From Phaseolus vulgaris (Eukaryota > Streptophyta > Magnoliopsida > Fabales > Fabaceae), in assembly GCF_000499845.2 (NCBI RefSeq), contig NC_023758.2, positions 18,517,984 to 18,581,983 on the forward strand: a DNA stretch of 64,000 nucleotides, in the 5' to 3' direction. The position numbers were made by a program, and so were the translations under genes. Below the pieces are notes generated by a model. It did not search any database. It was not told where the DNA came from and worked only from the letters and a program-made list of their open reading frames with translations. Positions 33,116 to 43,580 of the stretch are shown piece after piece. How positions within the stretch are numbered: the first letter of the stretch is position 1; each line of letters opens with the position of its first letter.

Positions 33116-34437
33116 TACTCCTCGAGTTGGAGAGAATTCGTCCACGAATTCTGAATCCCTGCATATAACAAAGTCAGTTTAGTTTTACAATTAAAAGTGG
33201 AAGAAAAATGTAAACATGACTTATCTTTTGTAAACAATGGGATTTCAGAAAAGGAGGTTCTATAAATCGACCAAGTTGGAAAAATTTGTTTGGGAATGAT
33301 GATATCTTTTGGGAAAAGGCATCTTAAATGGTGAAAACCATTAGGAGGTATGAAATCATCCCTAACACTTTTTAACCAAGATGGTGTTGAAATAGAAACC
33401 TTGGGTAATGAAAAAGATAAGGAAGGAAAACACCTTGGAGGTGAAAGGAGAAGACTCATGTCAACTTGTTCTTCTTTGTCTTTTTTATTTTGACTTGTGG
33501 GAAGTGGGTGAGTTAGGTCTTGTGTTACCTTGTTTATCTTTAAGATTTGCTTTTGTGGACAATGAAGAGCTATGTGCCCAAAACCTAAACATTTAAAACA
33601 TTTGATATTTGAAGTTTTGGTAGGTGACTTAGGAGTAGAAAGATTTGTAGTAGAAACTTTGTTTGGAAACATGGTTTGTTTGGAAAAATTGGAAGGACAA
33701 TTTTGAGTAGACATTTTGTTGGCATCCTTCCTAGAAGAGTTGTAGAAATTATAATCATGAGTATTTTTGAAAGTTGTTTTCAAAAGATAGGATTCTACCT
33801 TGATGGCTTGGCGAAACACTTTCTTTAAAGAAGAGTACTCATTTAATTCTACAATTTCTCTAATATCTCTTCTCAAACCACGTACAAACCATTTTAGCTT
33901 TGACTCTTCATTAGCATGCATATTCATTTTAGTCAAAGTTGTTTCAAAATCTTTAATGTATTCTTCTACCATCCTATGTCCTTGAGGAAGCCTTTGGAAC
34001 TTCAACAAGTGTTCCTTCCTAGAAGGAGGAACAAACCTCGCGCGCATACACTCTTTCAAAGCATTCCAAGAAACCACGGGAGGTTTCTTGCGATATATAA
34101 TGTCCATTACAATTTTATGCCACCATTCTTTGGCATAGCCCAAAAAGGATAAAGAAACTATTCTAAGTTTTTGGTCATCTTGGACCTTATACACATGAAA
34201 ATAATGGTCAACCTTAGTCTCCCATTCTAAATACACATTAGGATCACTATCACCATTAAAACTAGGGACTTTTTTACAAGCAATGTTGAACACTTGGTGA
34301 TATCTTTGGTCACGGTTATAGCTCTCTTCATGAGAATGATGGTGATGCCTCCTTCTTCTATGTTCTTCTTCACCAAGGACTGAAGCTTTGGAAGGAGAAT
34401 GCTGTTTGTAAGATGCACCACTTGAATAGCCAGCCAT
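33004..34437 (-). CDS. Gag of D1, fused to a pol tail
   Basis: 477 residues, open from MAGYSSGASYKQHS (34437) to a stop at 33004. It has a retrotransposon gag core (KEWWHKIVMD, RARFVPPSRKEHLL, VEEYIKDFE), then a CX2CX4HX4C knuckle (CFKCLGFGHIALHC), then a long tail. The tail ends NSWTNSLQLEEYDEN, which resembles the last residues of Ty3/gypsy pol; all of pol between is gone, and the frame runs 112 bases into the 3' LTR. Relative to D2 and D3 it lacks the LHEAQRTIRRLEEK coiled-coil block. It would coat virus-like particles and depend on another element for enzymes. Confidence 0.85.
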   Translation of the reverse strand: MAGYSSGASYKQHSPSKASVLGEEEHRRRRHHHHSHEESYNRDQRYHQVFNIACKKVPSFNGDSDPNVYLEWETKVDHYFHVYKVQDDQKLRIVSLSFLGYAKEWWHKIVMDIIYRKKPPVVSWNALKECMRARFVPPSRKEHLLKFQRLPQGHRMVEEYIKDFETTLTKMNMHANEESKLKWFVRGLRRDIREIVELNEYSSLKKVFRQAIKVESYLLKTTFKNTHDYNFYNSSRKDANKMSTQNCPSNFSKQTMFPNKVSTTNLSTPKSPTKTSNIKCFKCLGFGHIALHCPQKQILKINKVTQDLTHPLPTSQNKKDKEEQVDMSLLLSPPRCFPSLSFSLPKVSISTPSWLKSVRDDFIPPNGFHHLRCLFPKDIIIPKQIFPTWSIYRTSFSEIPLFTKDKSCLHFSSTFNCKTKLTLLYAGIQNSWTNSLQLEEYDENQIKEAFINGGRGHPPSHLKFFLLVFSKLKEEIK

Positions 34438-35771
34438 TTTGCAAATAAAAAACAGCAAACACACAAAAACAGCAAACAAGTTAAGAAACAAAATTAGCAA
34501 AAACAGTGAGCTTGGCAATGAAACTGCCGAAGTGAAATGAGGCTGAAAAAAGAGATCACTCTCAAAGAAATAATGTTCTTGCACCAATCTGATCTTGAGG
34601 CCTTGGAATCCTCAAATGAAATATGTCAAAGCAAGCACACCAATCTTAAGAGCAAACCACCACAAAACCAAAGAAACAATAAAGACAAACAAGAAAAGGT
34701 ATAAGCAAGGAAAGGTAATTGCAAAAGGAATACTATATGTAAGACAAACTCAAAGAATAAGAATGAAAGACAATCAAGAAAATAAAGAACTCAATGAGAA
34801 AAGTAGGCACACAAAAGAATACCTAAGGAAAAGCACTAGAGTAGATGAGGAAAACAAAAAATATTAGCTACTGGAAATTTTTTTTTAATGCAAACTGTGT
34901 TTGATATTCACTGATTTAACTGGAACGTTGTAGAGCGAACTGGATTATGAAATTTATACCACAGAAACTTCAAGATGTTAACTCAAAAATGGCACTGGAA
35001 TCAATTAAAAACAGTAAGCCAATTGAGAGAAATAAATTTTTCAAAATCGCTGCCAGATTACCGTATTTTTTTCGGCAGAAATGTACACTTTTTTTATTTT
35101 ATTTATCATTTTTTGTGTACTTCATATTTTTGAATGATTCTTTTTTCTATTCTTTTCTAACACTTTGAATATCTCAAATCCAGAATTTCAGAATTTTACA
35201 GTACGTAAATCAATTGCAATAAGGAAAAACAGTAAGCACTTTTTTCAGAAACAGAGGAATCCTAATAGGAATAAAAAACAGGATGATGAACTAGCAAAGA
35301 CATAATAGAAAAAGATGTATTGGAACTTGTATAGGTCTAGAATACAAGTATGAACTCAATTCTAAAAAGAAAATGCACAAAGGATCAACATCAATTCAGA
35401 AAATTATATGACACTAAAGCAAGAAACAATCAAAACAATAAAAGTACTACTAGAAGTAATGACATATATGGAATAACATGACTTAAGACAAAACTTGACA
35501 TGATTCAAAAATTAAAAGACACAACACAAATTGTAACAAGTGAAAGGAAGCTTAAGGTAAACTCTAGGAAGGATAATGCCATTCCAAAAGAGCAACCATA
35601 CTCATAAGAATTATGAGTGCCATAAACCTTTCCACAAACACTTGGAGCAAAAGAAAAACAGCAAGAAAACTCAATTAAAATTCTAAAACAGAAACTTAAA
35701 TTGCAAGAAATTAAAGAGCTCTTGAAATTAAAGTGCACACAACTCAACAATTAACAAGAATGAACCTAAGA
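34438..35771 (-). other. Leader of D1
   Basis: Non-coding, AT-rich, about 1.3 kb, shared with D2 (45999-47223) and D3 (53246-54579). A short hairpin, ctgcc ... ggcag at 35050-35078, is kept in all three. Confidence 0.6.
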
Positions 35772-35783
35772 CTCATGATACCA
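35772..35783 (-). other. Primer-binding site of D1, initiator-Met type
   Basis: The minus strand reads TGGTATCATGAG, two bases inside the LTR. The usual plant initiator-Met site is TGGTATCAGAG; here one extra base splits the match after eight bases. D3 has the same form (53234-53245), and D2 has TGGTATCAAGAG (47235-47224). Confidence 0.65.
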
Positions 35784-35785
35784 CA

Positions 35786-36788
35786 TGATGTGATTCCAAT
35801 AGCCACATAGAACAAGATTCTTGACACTTTGAGGAATCACCTTGAGCTGGAAAATAAAGAGGCACTTTCTTAGAAGTTGGATCATGGTTCTAAGTCAAGA
35901 ACTCACCAAAACAAGTACCAATTCCCAAACTCATTTGGATGAACCAAATATTGTCAAATTGAATCAACAAAGGAATTATAAAAGAGAAGACCGAACAGAA
36001 TTAAAACACAAACAAATGTACCGAACAGAATTTAGAAAACCAAAACATAGGTGCTGGAAAATTAAGGACAGCCGAACCAAAAAATGCTCAAGAACACAAG
36101 ACAACAAGAGTAATTGAAAGAGAAGAAAGGAAGGAGAAGAGAATGCTCATGAAGATGGAAGATAGGTTGGATGATCACGCCACTAGAAGTATGGATGCTC
36201 CTAGATGAGTGTGGAAGCCGCCACTTGAGGAAACCATGGTCCTTCAAGATAAGACTAGAGTAGAAGCTCAAAAGCTCTCCAAATGCTCACTCCAATTTTG
36301 AGTATAGTTTCTTTAGATGAATTCAAATCTGAATTTTACAAAGGAAGCACCTCTATTTATAGCCTAAGGTGCTGAAAAATAGGTGGGAAATTTCAAATAA
36401 ACTCATTTGAAATTCCCACCAAAAACAAGTCACATGGGAGGTGTGACCTTTTTCTACTATGACACCTCCCAAAAACTACACCTACACCACTCTCCTAAGT
36501 CACATGGACAATGTGACTTTATTTTACATTTTCACACACCTTTATTTAATAACCAAACCTCCTAAAACTATACAAGAGTATTTCAAAGCTTGGCCTTGCC
36601 CCTCATGGGATGGACTTGGGCTCTTTGGGCTTTGGCCTTCTTGGGCTTGGGCTTGGGCTTTGGGCTTGGGCCTCATCTTTATTTTATTTCTTCTTTTAAT
36701 TTTGAGAAGACTAGAAGGAAGAACTTCAAATGTGAGGGTGGATGTCCTCTTCCTCCATTAATAAAAGCCTCCTTTATTTGATTCTCAT
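35786..36788 (-). mobile_element. 5' LTR of D1
   Basis: 1,003 bp, same sequence as 32111-33113 where checked. It lacks the final CA on the plus-strand right end. Confidence 0.92.
36350..36361 (-). promoter_or_regulatory. TATA box of the D1 5' LTR
   Basis: The minus strand reads TATAAATAGAGG, conserved in all D-family LTRs. Confidence 0.75.
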
Positions 36789-39147
36789 TGTGATTGTCGA
36801 GCAATCAACAACATCACCATCAAGTATAGGCATCCAATCCCAAGGCTTGATGATATCCTTGATGAATTACATGGGTCAACCATATTCTCCAAAATTGACC
36901 TTAAAAGTGGATATCACCAAATTCAAATCAAAGAAGGTGATGAGAGGAAAACCCCTTTTAAGACCAAATTTGGATTATATGAGTGGTTGGTGATGCCCTT
37001 TGGGCTTACTAATGCCCCAAGTACATTCATGAAGCTTATGAATCACACCTTGAGAGATTGCATAGGTAAATATGTAGTAGTTTATTTTGATGATATCCTA
37101 CTGTATAGTAAAACCCTAGAAGACCATCTAAGTCACCTTAGGGAAGTTCTTCTAGTGCTTAGGAAAAATAGTCTTTTTGCCAATAAGGATAAGTGTACCT
37201 TTTGTGTAGATAGTGTAGTTTTCTTAGGTTTCATTGTCAACAAAAGGGGGGTGCATGTAGACCCCGAGAAAATCAAAGCCATCTGATAGTGGCCCACTCC
37301 ACAAAATGTAAGTGATGTAAGAAGTTTTCATGGGTTACCTAGCTTCTATAGAAGGTTTGTGCCTAATTTTTCTAGTCTAGATTCTCCTTTGAATGAACTT
37401 GTTAAAAAAGATGTTTCATTTTGTTGGAATGAAAAGCATGAGCAAGCCTTCCAAAGGCTAAAAGCTCAACTCACCAATGCACCAATTCTATCTCTCCCAA
37501 ATTTTTCCAAAACTTTTGAGATAGAATGTGATGCATCGGGGGTAGGCATAGGTGCGGTATTGTTGCAAGGTGGACACCCCATCGCATATTTTAGTGAAAA
37601 ACTCTATGGTGCCACCCTCAACTATCCCACCTATGACAAAGAGCTCTATGCACTTGTGCGAGCCCTAAAGACTTGGGAACACTATCTTGTGTCCAAAGAA
37701 TTTGTCATCCATAGTGATCACGAGTCTTTAAAATATTTAAAGGGCCAACACAAGCTCAACAAGAGACATGCTAAATGGATGGAATTTCTTGAACAATTTC
37801 CTTATGTAATCAAATACAAGAAAGGAAGCACCAATATAGTGGCCGATGCTCTATCAAGGCGGCATACACTCTTTTCAAAATTGGGTGCCCAAATTCTTGG
37901 ATTTGATCACATAAGAGAGCTTTATCAAGAAGATCAAGAACTCTCATCCATCTATGCCCAATGTCAACATAGAGCGCAAGGAGGATACTATGTGTCCGAG
38001 GGATATCTTTTTAAAGAAGGAAAACTTTGCATTCCCCAAGACACACATAGGAAACTCCTTGTCAAGGAATCACATGAGGGGGGACTCATGGGCCATTTTG
38101 GAGTTGATAAGACTCTAGACCTTTTAAAAGAAAAATTTTGTTGGCCACACATGAGGAAAGACGTCCAAAGACATTGTTCTACATGCATATCATGTTTAAA
38201 AGCAAAGTCTAGAACAATGCCTCATGGACTCTACACCCCTTTGCTGATTGCAAATGCTCCTTGGGAAGACATTAGTATGGATTTCATTTTAGGACTTCCT
38301 AGGACTGCAAGAGGCCATGACTCTATCTTTGTGGTAGTGGATCATTTTAGTAAAATGTCCCATTTTATTCCTTGCCACAAGGTAGATGATGCTCAAAATA
38401 TTTCTAGACTCTTCTTTAGAGAAGTGGTGAGACTTTATGGTCTCCCTAGAAGTATAGTATCCGATAGAGATCCCAAGTTTATCAACCACTTTTGGAAAAC
38501 TCTTTGGGGCAAACTTGGAACAGGACTACAATTTTCAACTTCTTGTCATCCTCAAACGGATGGCCAAACAGAAGTAGTCAATAGATCTCTTGGGACTATG
38601 CTTAGGGCTATCATGAAGGGCAACCATAAATGTTGGGATGAGTATCTTCCCCACATTGAATTTGCTTACAATCGAGTAGTTCACAAGACTACTAATGCTT
38701 CTCCTTTTGAAGTAGTATATGGTTTTAATCCTCTCACACCCATGGATTTGTTACCTCTTCCTAATCCACAAGAATTTGTGCGTAAGGAAGGAGTAATCAA
38801 AGCCGACTTTGTGAAAAAAATGCATGAGAAGATTAAACTCCAAATACAACAACAAAATGAGAAGTACACAAAATATAACAATAAAGGGAAGAAAGAAATA
38901 ATTTTTGAGGAAGGAGACTTGGTTTGGCTTCACCTTCGCAAAGATAGATTTCCAACTCAAAAGAAGTCCAAACTAAGTCCCCGAGGTGATGGACCCTTTC
39001 AAGTCCTCAAGCGAGTCAATAACAATGCATATAAATTGGACATACCTCTTGAATATGGAGTACATGACACTTTTAATGTAATTGATCTTTCTCCATTTGT
39101 AGGTACCAATGACAATGACGAGTTGGATTTGAGGACAAATCCTTTCC

Positions 39148-39160
39148 AAGGGGGAGGGGA
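39148..39160 (+). promoter_or_regulatory. Polypurine tract of F1
   Basis: AAGGGGGAGGGGA directly before the 3' LTR start TGATGG. It lies inside the pol reading frame. Confidence 0.85.
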
Positions 39161-39872
39161 TGATGGAGGAGGGCCAAGCACACCTCACCATGGAGGCTAA
39201 GACCCAAGACTAGACCGTGATGAGCGTCTAGACTCAAGGAGAGAGCGTCTAGGACGTGATGAGGGAAGGCTACACATGGAGCTTCTAGGAGGAGGCCTAG
39301 ACCGTCTAGGCCCTATTACAAGGTCAATGGCTAAGCATATTCACGCCCAAATGGACCTAGCCATAGATGGAAGAGAGAAGACCTTGTATATGTTACATGG
39401 AGGCCCATTAGGGATGGCTAAGTAATCAGTGTAGTGTTAGAAAGCACAAATTTGTCTTATATGTGATTTACCCTAGATTTGTGCACTTTCTAGAACCTTA
39501 GCACACATGACCGGCCATGTGCCATGTGCCTTGTCATTTGCATTTCATTTTGCTCCCATTTCATGTGTAACTAGCTTAGCTTTCACGGCCCATTAGCCTA
39601 TAAAAGGGAAGGCCATCTCTTGTATTTTTCAAGATTAATGAGAGTAAAGTTATGCTGCCAACATTGTGCCATGCTTTGCTTCTACCTAGTTTCTAGGCTC
39701 TAATCTTCATCTTCCTCACTTACCATAGGGCTGGCCCAACCTCCCTACTTCCATACATATCATGCACCTAAAAGATCACCATAGCTCCTAGGAGGATCTT
39801 GCACATTTACATTCATGGCTTCCGCTCCATCTTTCACATGATTCTAAGAAGAGCTTCGTGAATTTGCCATCA
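39161..39872 (+). mobile_element. 3' LTR of F1
   Basis: 712 bp, TGATGGAGGAGG to GCCATCA, followed by the duplication cttag. TATA box tataaaagg at 39599-39607. Confidence 0.93.
39599..39607 (+). promoter_or_regulatory. TATA box of the F1 LTR
   Basis: TATAAAAGG after cccattagcc. The G LTR has the same at 42908-42916 after cttagcc. Confidence 0.75.
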
Positions 39873-39877
39873 CTTAG

Positions 39878-41040
39878 CAACCCTTAGTTTCCAAAGTAAT
39901 GCCATGTATTGGTGGACCTCTCTAGAGAGAGACCGACGTCTTCATAGGGAACCTCCCATTGCATATTGGAATGACCTTAGGGGAGCCCTAAGACGTCGCC
40001 ACATACCTTCCTATTACCATAGGGAGTTGATGGACAAGCTCCAAAGACTCCAACAAAAAAACATGAGTGTGGAAGAGTATAGGCAGAAAATGGAGTTGTA
40101 CATGATGAGAGCATCCATTAGAGAGGAAGAGATCACCACCATATCTAGGTTTCTAAGTGGGCTCAACCTTGAGATAAGGGATAGAGGAGAACTTCTACCC
40201 TACCAAGACTTGAATGACTTGGTTCAACTTTGCTTTAAAGTTAAACAACAAAATTTGCGCAAAACTTCAAGTCAAAGGGTGGGTTCTTACTCCAACTTTT
40301 ATCCTAAGAAAGACTTTAAAAGGGAAGGTAGCACATCTAGAGACGAACCCAAGGAAACTACCAAACCTTTAGTGAAAGATGCCTCCACCCCATCCATCCG
40401 TGCTAGGGAAACCAAGTGTATTAAGTGTTTTGGAAGAGGGCATGTGCAAGCGCAATGTGCAAACCAAAGGGCTTTGTTCTTAAAAGGAAAAGATGAGTAC
40501 ACTAGTGGTGAGGATGAACCTAGTACACAAGAAAAGGGGGAAGGAGACAGGATAAATCCTTTGGAGGACTTATTGATGATTCAAAGAATCCTTCACAATC
40601 AACCTAGTGCATCCATCGAGACACAACGAGAGAACATCTTTCATACTAGATGCAATGTTTTAGAAAATATATGCTCTCTTATTGTGGATGGTGGATCATG
40701 CTGCAATTGCTGTAGCACTAGATTAATTGAGAAACTAAATCTACAAGTAGTTCCTCATCCAAAACCTTACAATTTACAATGGATCAATGAGAATGGGGAA
40801 CTACGTGTAGACAAACAAGTGGAAATCAAGTTTTCTATAGGTAACTACAAAGACAATGTTTTATGTGATGTAGTGCCTATGGAAGCTTGCCACATCTTAT
40901 TATGTAGACCATGGCAATTTGATAAGAAAACCTTGCATGATGGTCTAACTAACGAGATTTCCTTCATCTACAAGCACAAAAAGTTTGTACTTAGCTCTTT
41001 ACCACATTCCCAAGGGGTAAAAGACCAAATACAAATGTAA
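39878..41040 (+). pseudogene. Gag C-terminal part and protease of G
   Basis: Open from just after the F1 duplication to a TAA at 41038-41040. Gag core (MYWWTSLERDRRLH, RRRHIPSYYHRELMDKLQ), zinc knuckle CIKCFGRGHVQAQC near 40418-40462, then protease with IVDGGSCCNCCSTRLIEKL near 40681 and the usual HILLCRPWQFDK. Pol after the protease is missing. Together with 31090-31511 it forms one gag-protease gene split by F1. Confidence 0.88.
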
Positions 41041-42363
41041 CATAAGAGGGATGAAGAGAAAATAGAAAAAGAGAAAACTTTTGGGAAACAAAAGGCGTGG
41101 GAGAAGAGTGTTCCTTCCCACAAGTTCATTCAACAAGACAAGAACATTGAAAATACCCTTGAAAACATGCTTCTTGTTGAACAACCTAGTCTTACCTCAT
41201 GTAAAGGAACACTTGCAAGCATAAGCAAAAGAGAAGAGTCTTTAAAAGAAGCTTACATAGATAAAGACTATTTCTCATATGTGCTAGGATATCACCAAGA
41301 GAATGTCAAGTTATCTATAAGCATCTACAAAAACAAATTTTTGTGTGAAGTAGTGCCTAGAGCAACTTGTCATGTCTTATTGAGACAACCATTGCAAAGT
41401 GTACAAATTTCCATAAACAATGGTTGTAACAACGAGACTATCTTTACACATAAGAGAAAAAGTCTACATTAAGGAGAACTCATGGGCCAAATTAGAGTTG
41501 ATAAAACTCTAGAGCTTTTAAAAGGAAAACTTTTATCACCCATGAGAAAAGAGGTTCAAAGACATTACTTTAGGTACACCTAAGGCAAAGTCTCAAGAAC
41601 TCCATACTCCTTCACCTTTTGTAAATGATCCTTGGGAAGACACAAATTTCATATTAGAGCTTCCTAGGACAACAAAAGGTTTTGATTCCTTCTTCATGGA
41701 TGTGGATAAAATCTTCCTAAGAAAAGTGACAAGTCTCCATGATTTATCTTCAAAAATAGTGATGGATAGAGCTCCAAAATTTGAAAACATAGCTCTTCCT
41801 TCTATGCTTCACGAAATCATGTGGGACACCCACAATTCTTGGGATAAGAATCCTTTTCCTATTGAGCATGCATACAATGGAGTAGTCCACAAGATTACTC
41901 ATATTTCTACATTTGAAGTTGTATGTGAACATAGTCCTCTTGCCCTTTTAAAGTTGTTACCACCTCCTAAAGGAATTATGCCTAAGGGAAAAGTAACTAC
42001 TATTGGAAATTTTAGAAAACATAAGAGGATTAGAGGACACATACAACCATCAAAAGGGAAATATTGTGAGAAGTTGCCAATAACAAAAGAAAAACAAAAA
42101 TGGCAACTTCACACAATTAAGTTTTCTCCAAATGCTCACACTAACTCCTTTGCTTTGTTTCAAGATTCCCATAGATTGACATTTGATCCGGGAGGACACA
42201 CCTTGACAAAGCAAGAGGCTGCTATTCGAGATCAAGTTTGTAGATCTGAGGATAGATCTTCTCAAGAAGGAGGAGATGATGGACACCATCCAGCCACAGC
42301 CATCCCCCTAGTTGAAGAAAAAGCACTGGATTTGAGGACAAATCCTTTTCAAGAGGTTGGGGA
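41041..42363 (+). pseudogene. Degenerate remains of G pol (protease duplicate and integrase C-terminus)
   Basis: A second protease-like stretch (41270-41470; HVLLRQPLQS) is followed by scraps of integrase (41470-41970; HEIMWDTHNSWDKN, AYNGVVHKITH) with many stops and frameshifts. The tail [16 protein letters not shown] (42330-42375) reaches the 3' LTR. Reverse transcriptase and RNase H are absent. The duplicated protease segment suggests an internal rearrangement. Confidence 0.65.
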
Positions 42364-43183
42364 TGATGGAGGAGGGCCAAGCACAACCTCCCATGAAAGG
42401 ATAGACCCAAGTCAAGAGCGTCTAAGACCAAGCTAGGAGTGTCTAAGATCAAGCTAGGAGCGTCTAAGATCAAGCTAGGAGCGTCTAAGACCAAGCTAGG
42501 AGCGTCTAAGACCAAGCTAGGAGTGTCTAAGATCAAGCTAGGAGCGTCTAAGACCAAGCTAGGAGCGTCTAGGACAAGAAGACTTGGATCAAGCTATGAA
42601 TGGGAGAATGACATATTAGTACACGTTCCGTAAAGGCACATCAAGTGTAGCCTAGTTTTAATTGGGGTGTAAATAGCATAGCCATGTGGACAAATGTTTA
42701 TTTTTCTGCACATTAGAATTAAGGAGGAGTTAACCTTGTAAAGGTTTCTAGAAGCCTTCACTAATCAAGTTCGGCCATGTGTAAGTTAGAGGGCCATGTG
42801 TACCCATGTGCCATGTGCTCCATGTGCCTCCATGTGCCCCTTCATTACATTTCATTTGGCTTACATTTGTGTAGCATTTAGGTCATCAAATCTGGTCCTC
42901 CTTAGCCTATAAAAGGAGGAGTCTACACCTTGTATTTTTTGAAGATTAAATTGAGTAATGTTATGCTGCCCATTTAGTGCCATACTTTACTCCTTGCCTA
43001 CATTTTAGGTTTTAATCTTCCTTTCACTACCTACAAAGGGGCTGGCCGATCCTCCCATGTCCACACTCTTCATGCACCTTCAAGGTCACCACACCTCCTA
43101 GGAGGACATTGTCCATCTCATCCATCAGCTTCCGCACCATATTCAAACAAACATCCAAGAAGAGCTCATAGGGAAATCCATCA
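42364..43183 (+). mobile_element. 3' LTR of G
   Basis: 820 bp from TGATGGAGGAGG to TCCATCA. It is homologous to the F1 LTR but contains an expanded 21-bp minisatellite. The right neighbour caagatcaattcc is satellite sequence. Confidence 0.88.
42412..42582. repeat. 21-bp minisatellite in the G LTR, about eight units
   Basis: The unit is gcgtctaaga(c/t)caagctagga with small changes. It is seven codons long, which produces an artificial repetitive frame on the minus strand. The F1 LTR has only scattered gcgtctag motifs here. Confidence 0.92.
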
Positions 43184-43580
43184 CAAGATCAATTCCTTTT
43201 GCAACCAAACTTTTGACACGTCATTTTCGATGCATTTTTGACAATTCCCAACCAAGCTTGCTAAAAAACCAAGACTTCATTTATTCACCAATTTTGCTAG
43301 CAAGGCACAAAAAACCAATCCACCCAACTTGGCTAAGCCAAAACCCAACCAAGATCAATTCCTTTTGCAACCAAAGTTTTCACACCTCATTTTGCATACA
43401 TTTGTGACAACTCCCCCCTAAGATTGCTAAAAAACCATGACTTCACTTATTCACCAATTTTACTAGCAAGGCACAAAAAGCCAATCCACCCAACTTGGCT
43501 AAGCCAAAACCCAACCAAGATCAATTCCTTTTGCAACCAAACTTTTCACACCTCATTTTGGATACATTTGTGACAATTCC
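43184..43580. repeat. Satellite array, block 1 (about 2.4 monomers)
   Basis: Monomers of about 165-166 bp, for example cattcaccaattttgct, ccacccaacttggctaag and gatcaattccttttgcaacc, repeated. Bounded by the G 3' LTR and by D2. Confidence 0.92.

Larger units (their letters stand above)
32111..36788 (-). mobile_element. Non-autonomous LTR element D1 (gag only), very young
   Basis: Minus orientation: 5' LTR 36788-35786, primer site 35783-35772, leader, gag (34437-33004) and 3' LTR 33115-32111. The LTRs are the same length apart from the clipped right end, and identical wherever I compared them. There is no pol. The left flank is gcgca (32106-32110). On the right about 9 bases (the LTR terminus and the duplicated gcgca) are lost. 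It interrupts F1 reverse transcriptase between KWRM and CDCR. Confidence 0.93.
31910..39200 (+). pseudogene. Pol of F1 (reverse transcriptase, RNase H, integrase), interrupted by D1
   Basis: Part 1, 31910-32110: fingers of the reverse transcriptase up to KKDGKWRM. Part 2, 36789-39200: [24 protein letters not shown] near 37080, RNase H with [13 protein letters not shown] and [10 protein letters not shown], and integrase (H-H-C-C near 38070-38190; SMDFILG near 38277; SDRDPKF near 38461; [10 protein letters not shown] near 38559). Two stops in a row (TGA TAG at 37285-37290) follow EKIKAI. From 37291 to 39200 the frame is open. No canonical chromodomain follows the integrase; the tail ends LDLRTNPFQ and overlaps the 3' LTR by 40 bases. 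The tail and the missing chromodomain recall the CRM clade, but I am unsure. Confidence 0.88.
31512..39872 (+). mobile_element. Ty3/gypsy element F1, inserted in G gag
   Basis: The 5-bp duplication cttag lies at 31507-31511 and 39873-39877. LTR ends are TGATGG and CCATCA. The 5' LTR is broken (31512-31909) and joined to reverse transcriptase at 31910, so the LTR 3' part, primer site, gag and protease were deleted. D1 is inserted at 32111. Pol continues at 36789-39200, and the 3' LTR is 39161-39872. F1 and G are the same family. Confidence 0.9.
30005..43183 (+). mobile_element. Ty3/gypsy element G (chromovirus-like), nested host of F1
   Basis: Leader (30005-31089), gag (31090-31511, resuming at 39878), protease, degenerate integrase tail and 3' LTR (42364-43183). 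The 5' LTR is missing; A2 ends where the leader begins. The 3' LTR ends CCATCA in the satellite phrase aac|caagatc, so G was inserted in the satellite array. F1 interrupts gag with a clear 5-bp duplication. Confidence 0.82.

Noticed and set aside
42222..42557. Repetitive minus-strand frame with seven-residue repeats
   Set aside because: Produced by the 21-bp minisatellite in the G LTR.
31512..43183. F1 and G as a tandem LTR-internal-LTR-internal-LTR array
   Set aside because: The cttag duplication and the gag frame that resumes exactly after 39877 show F1 is nested in G gag.
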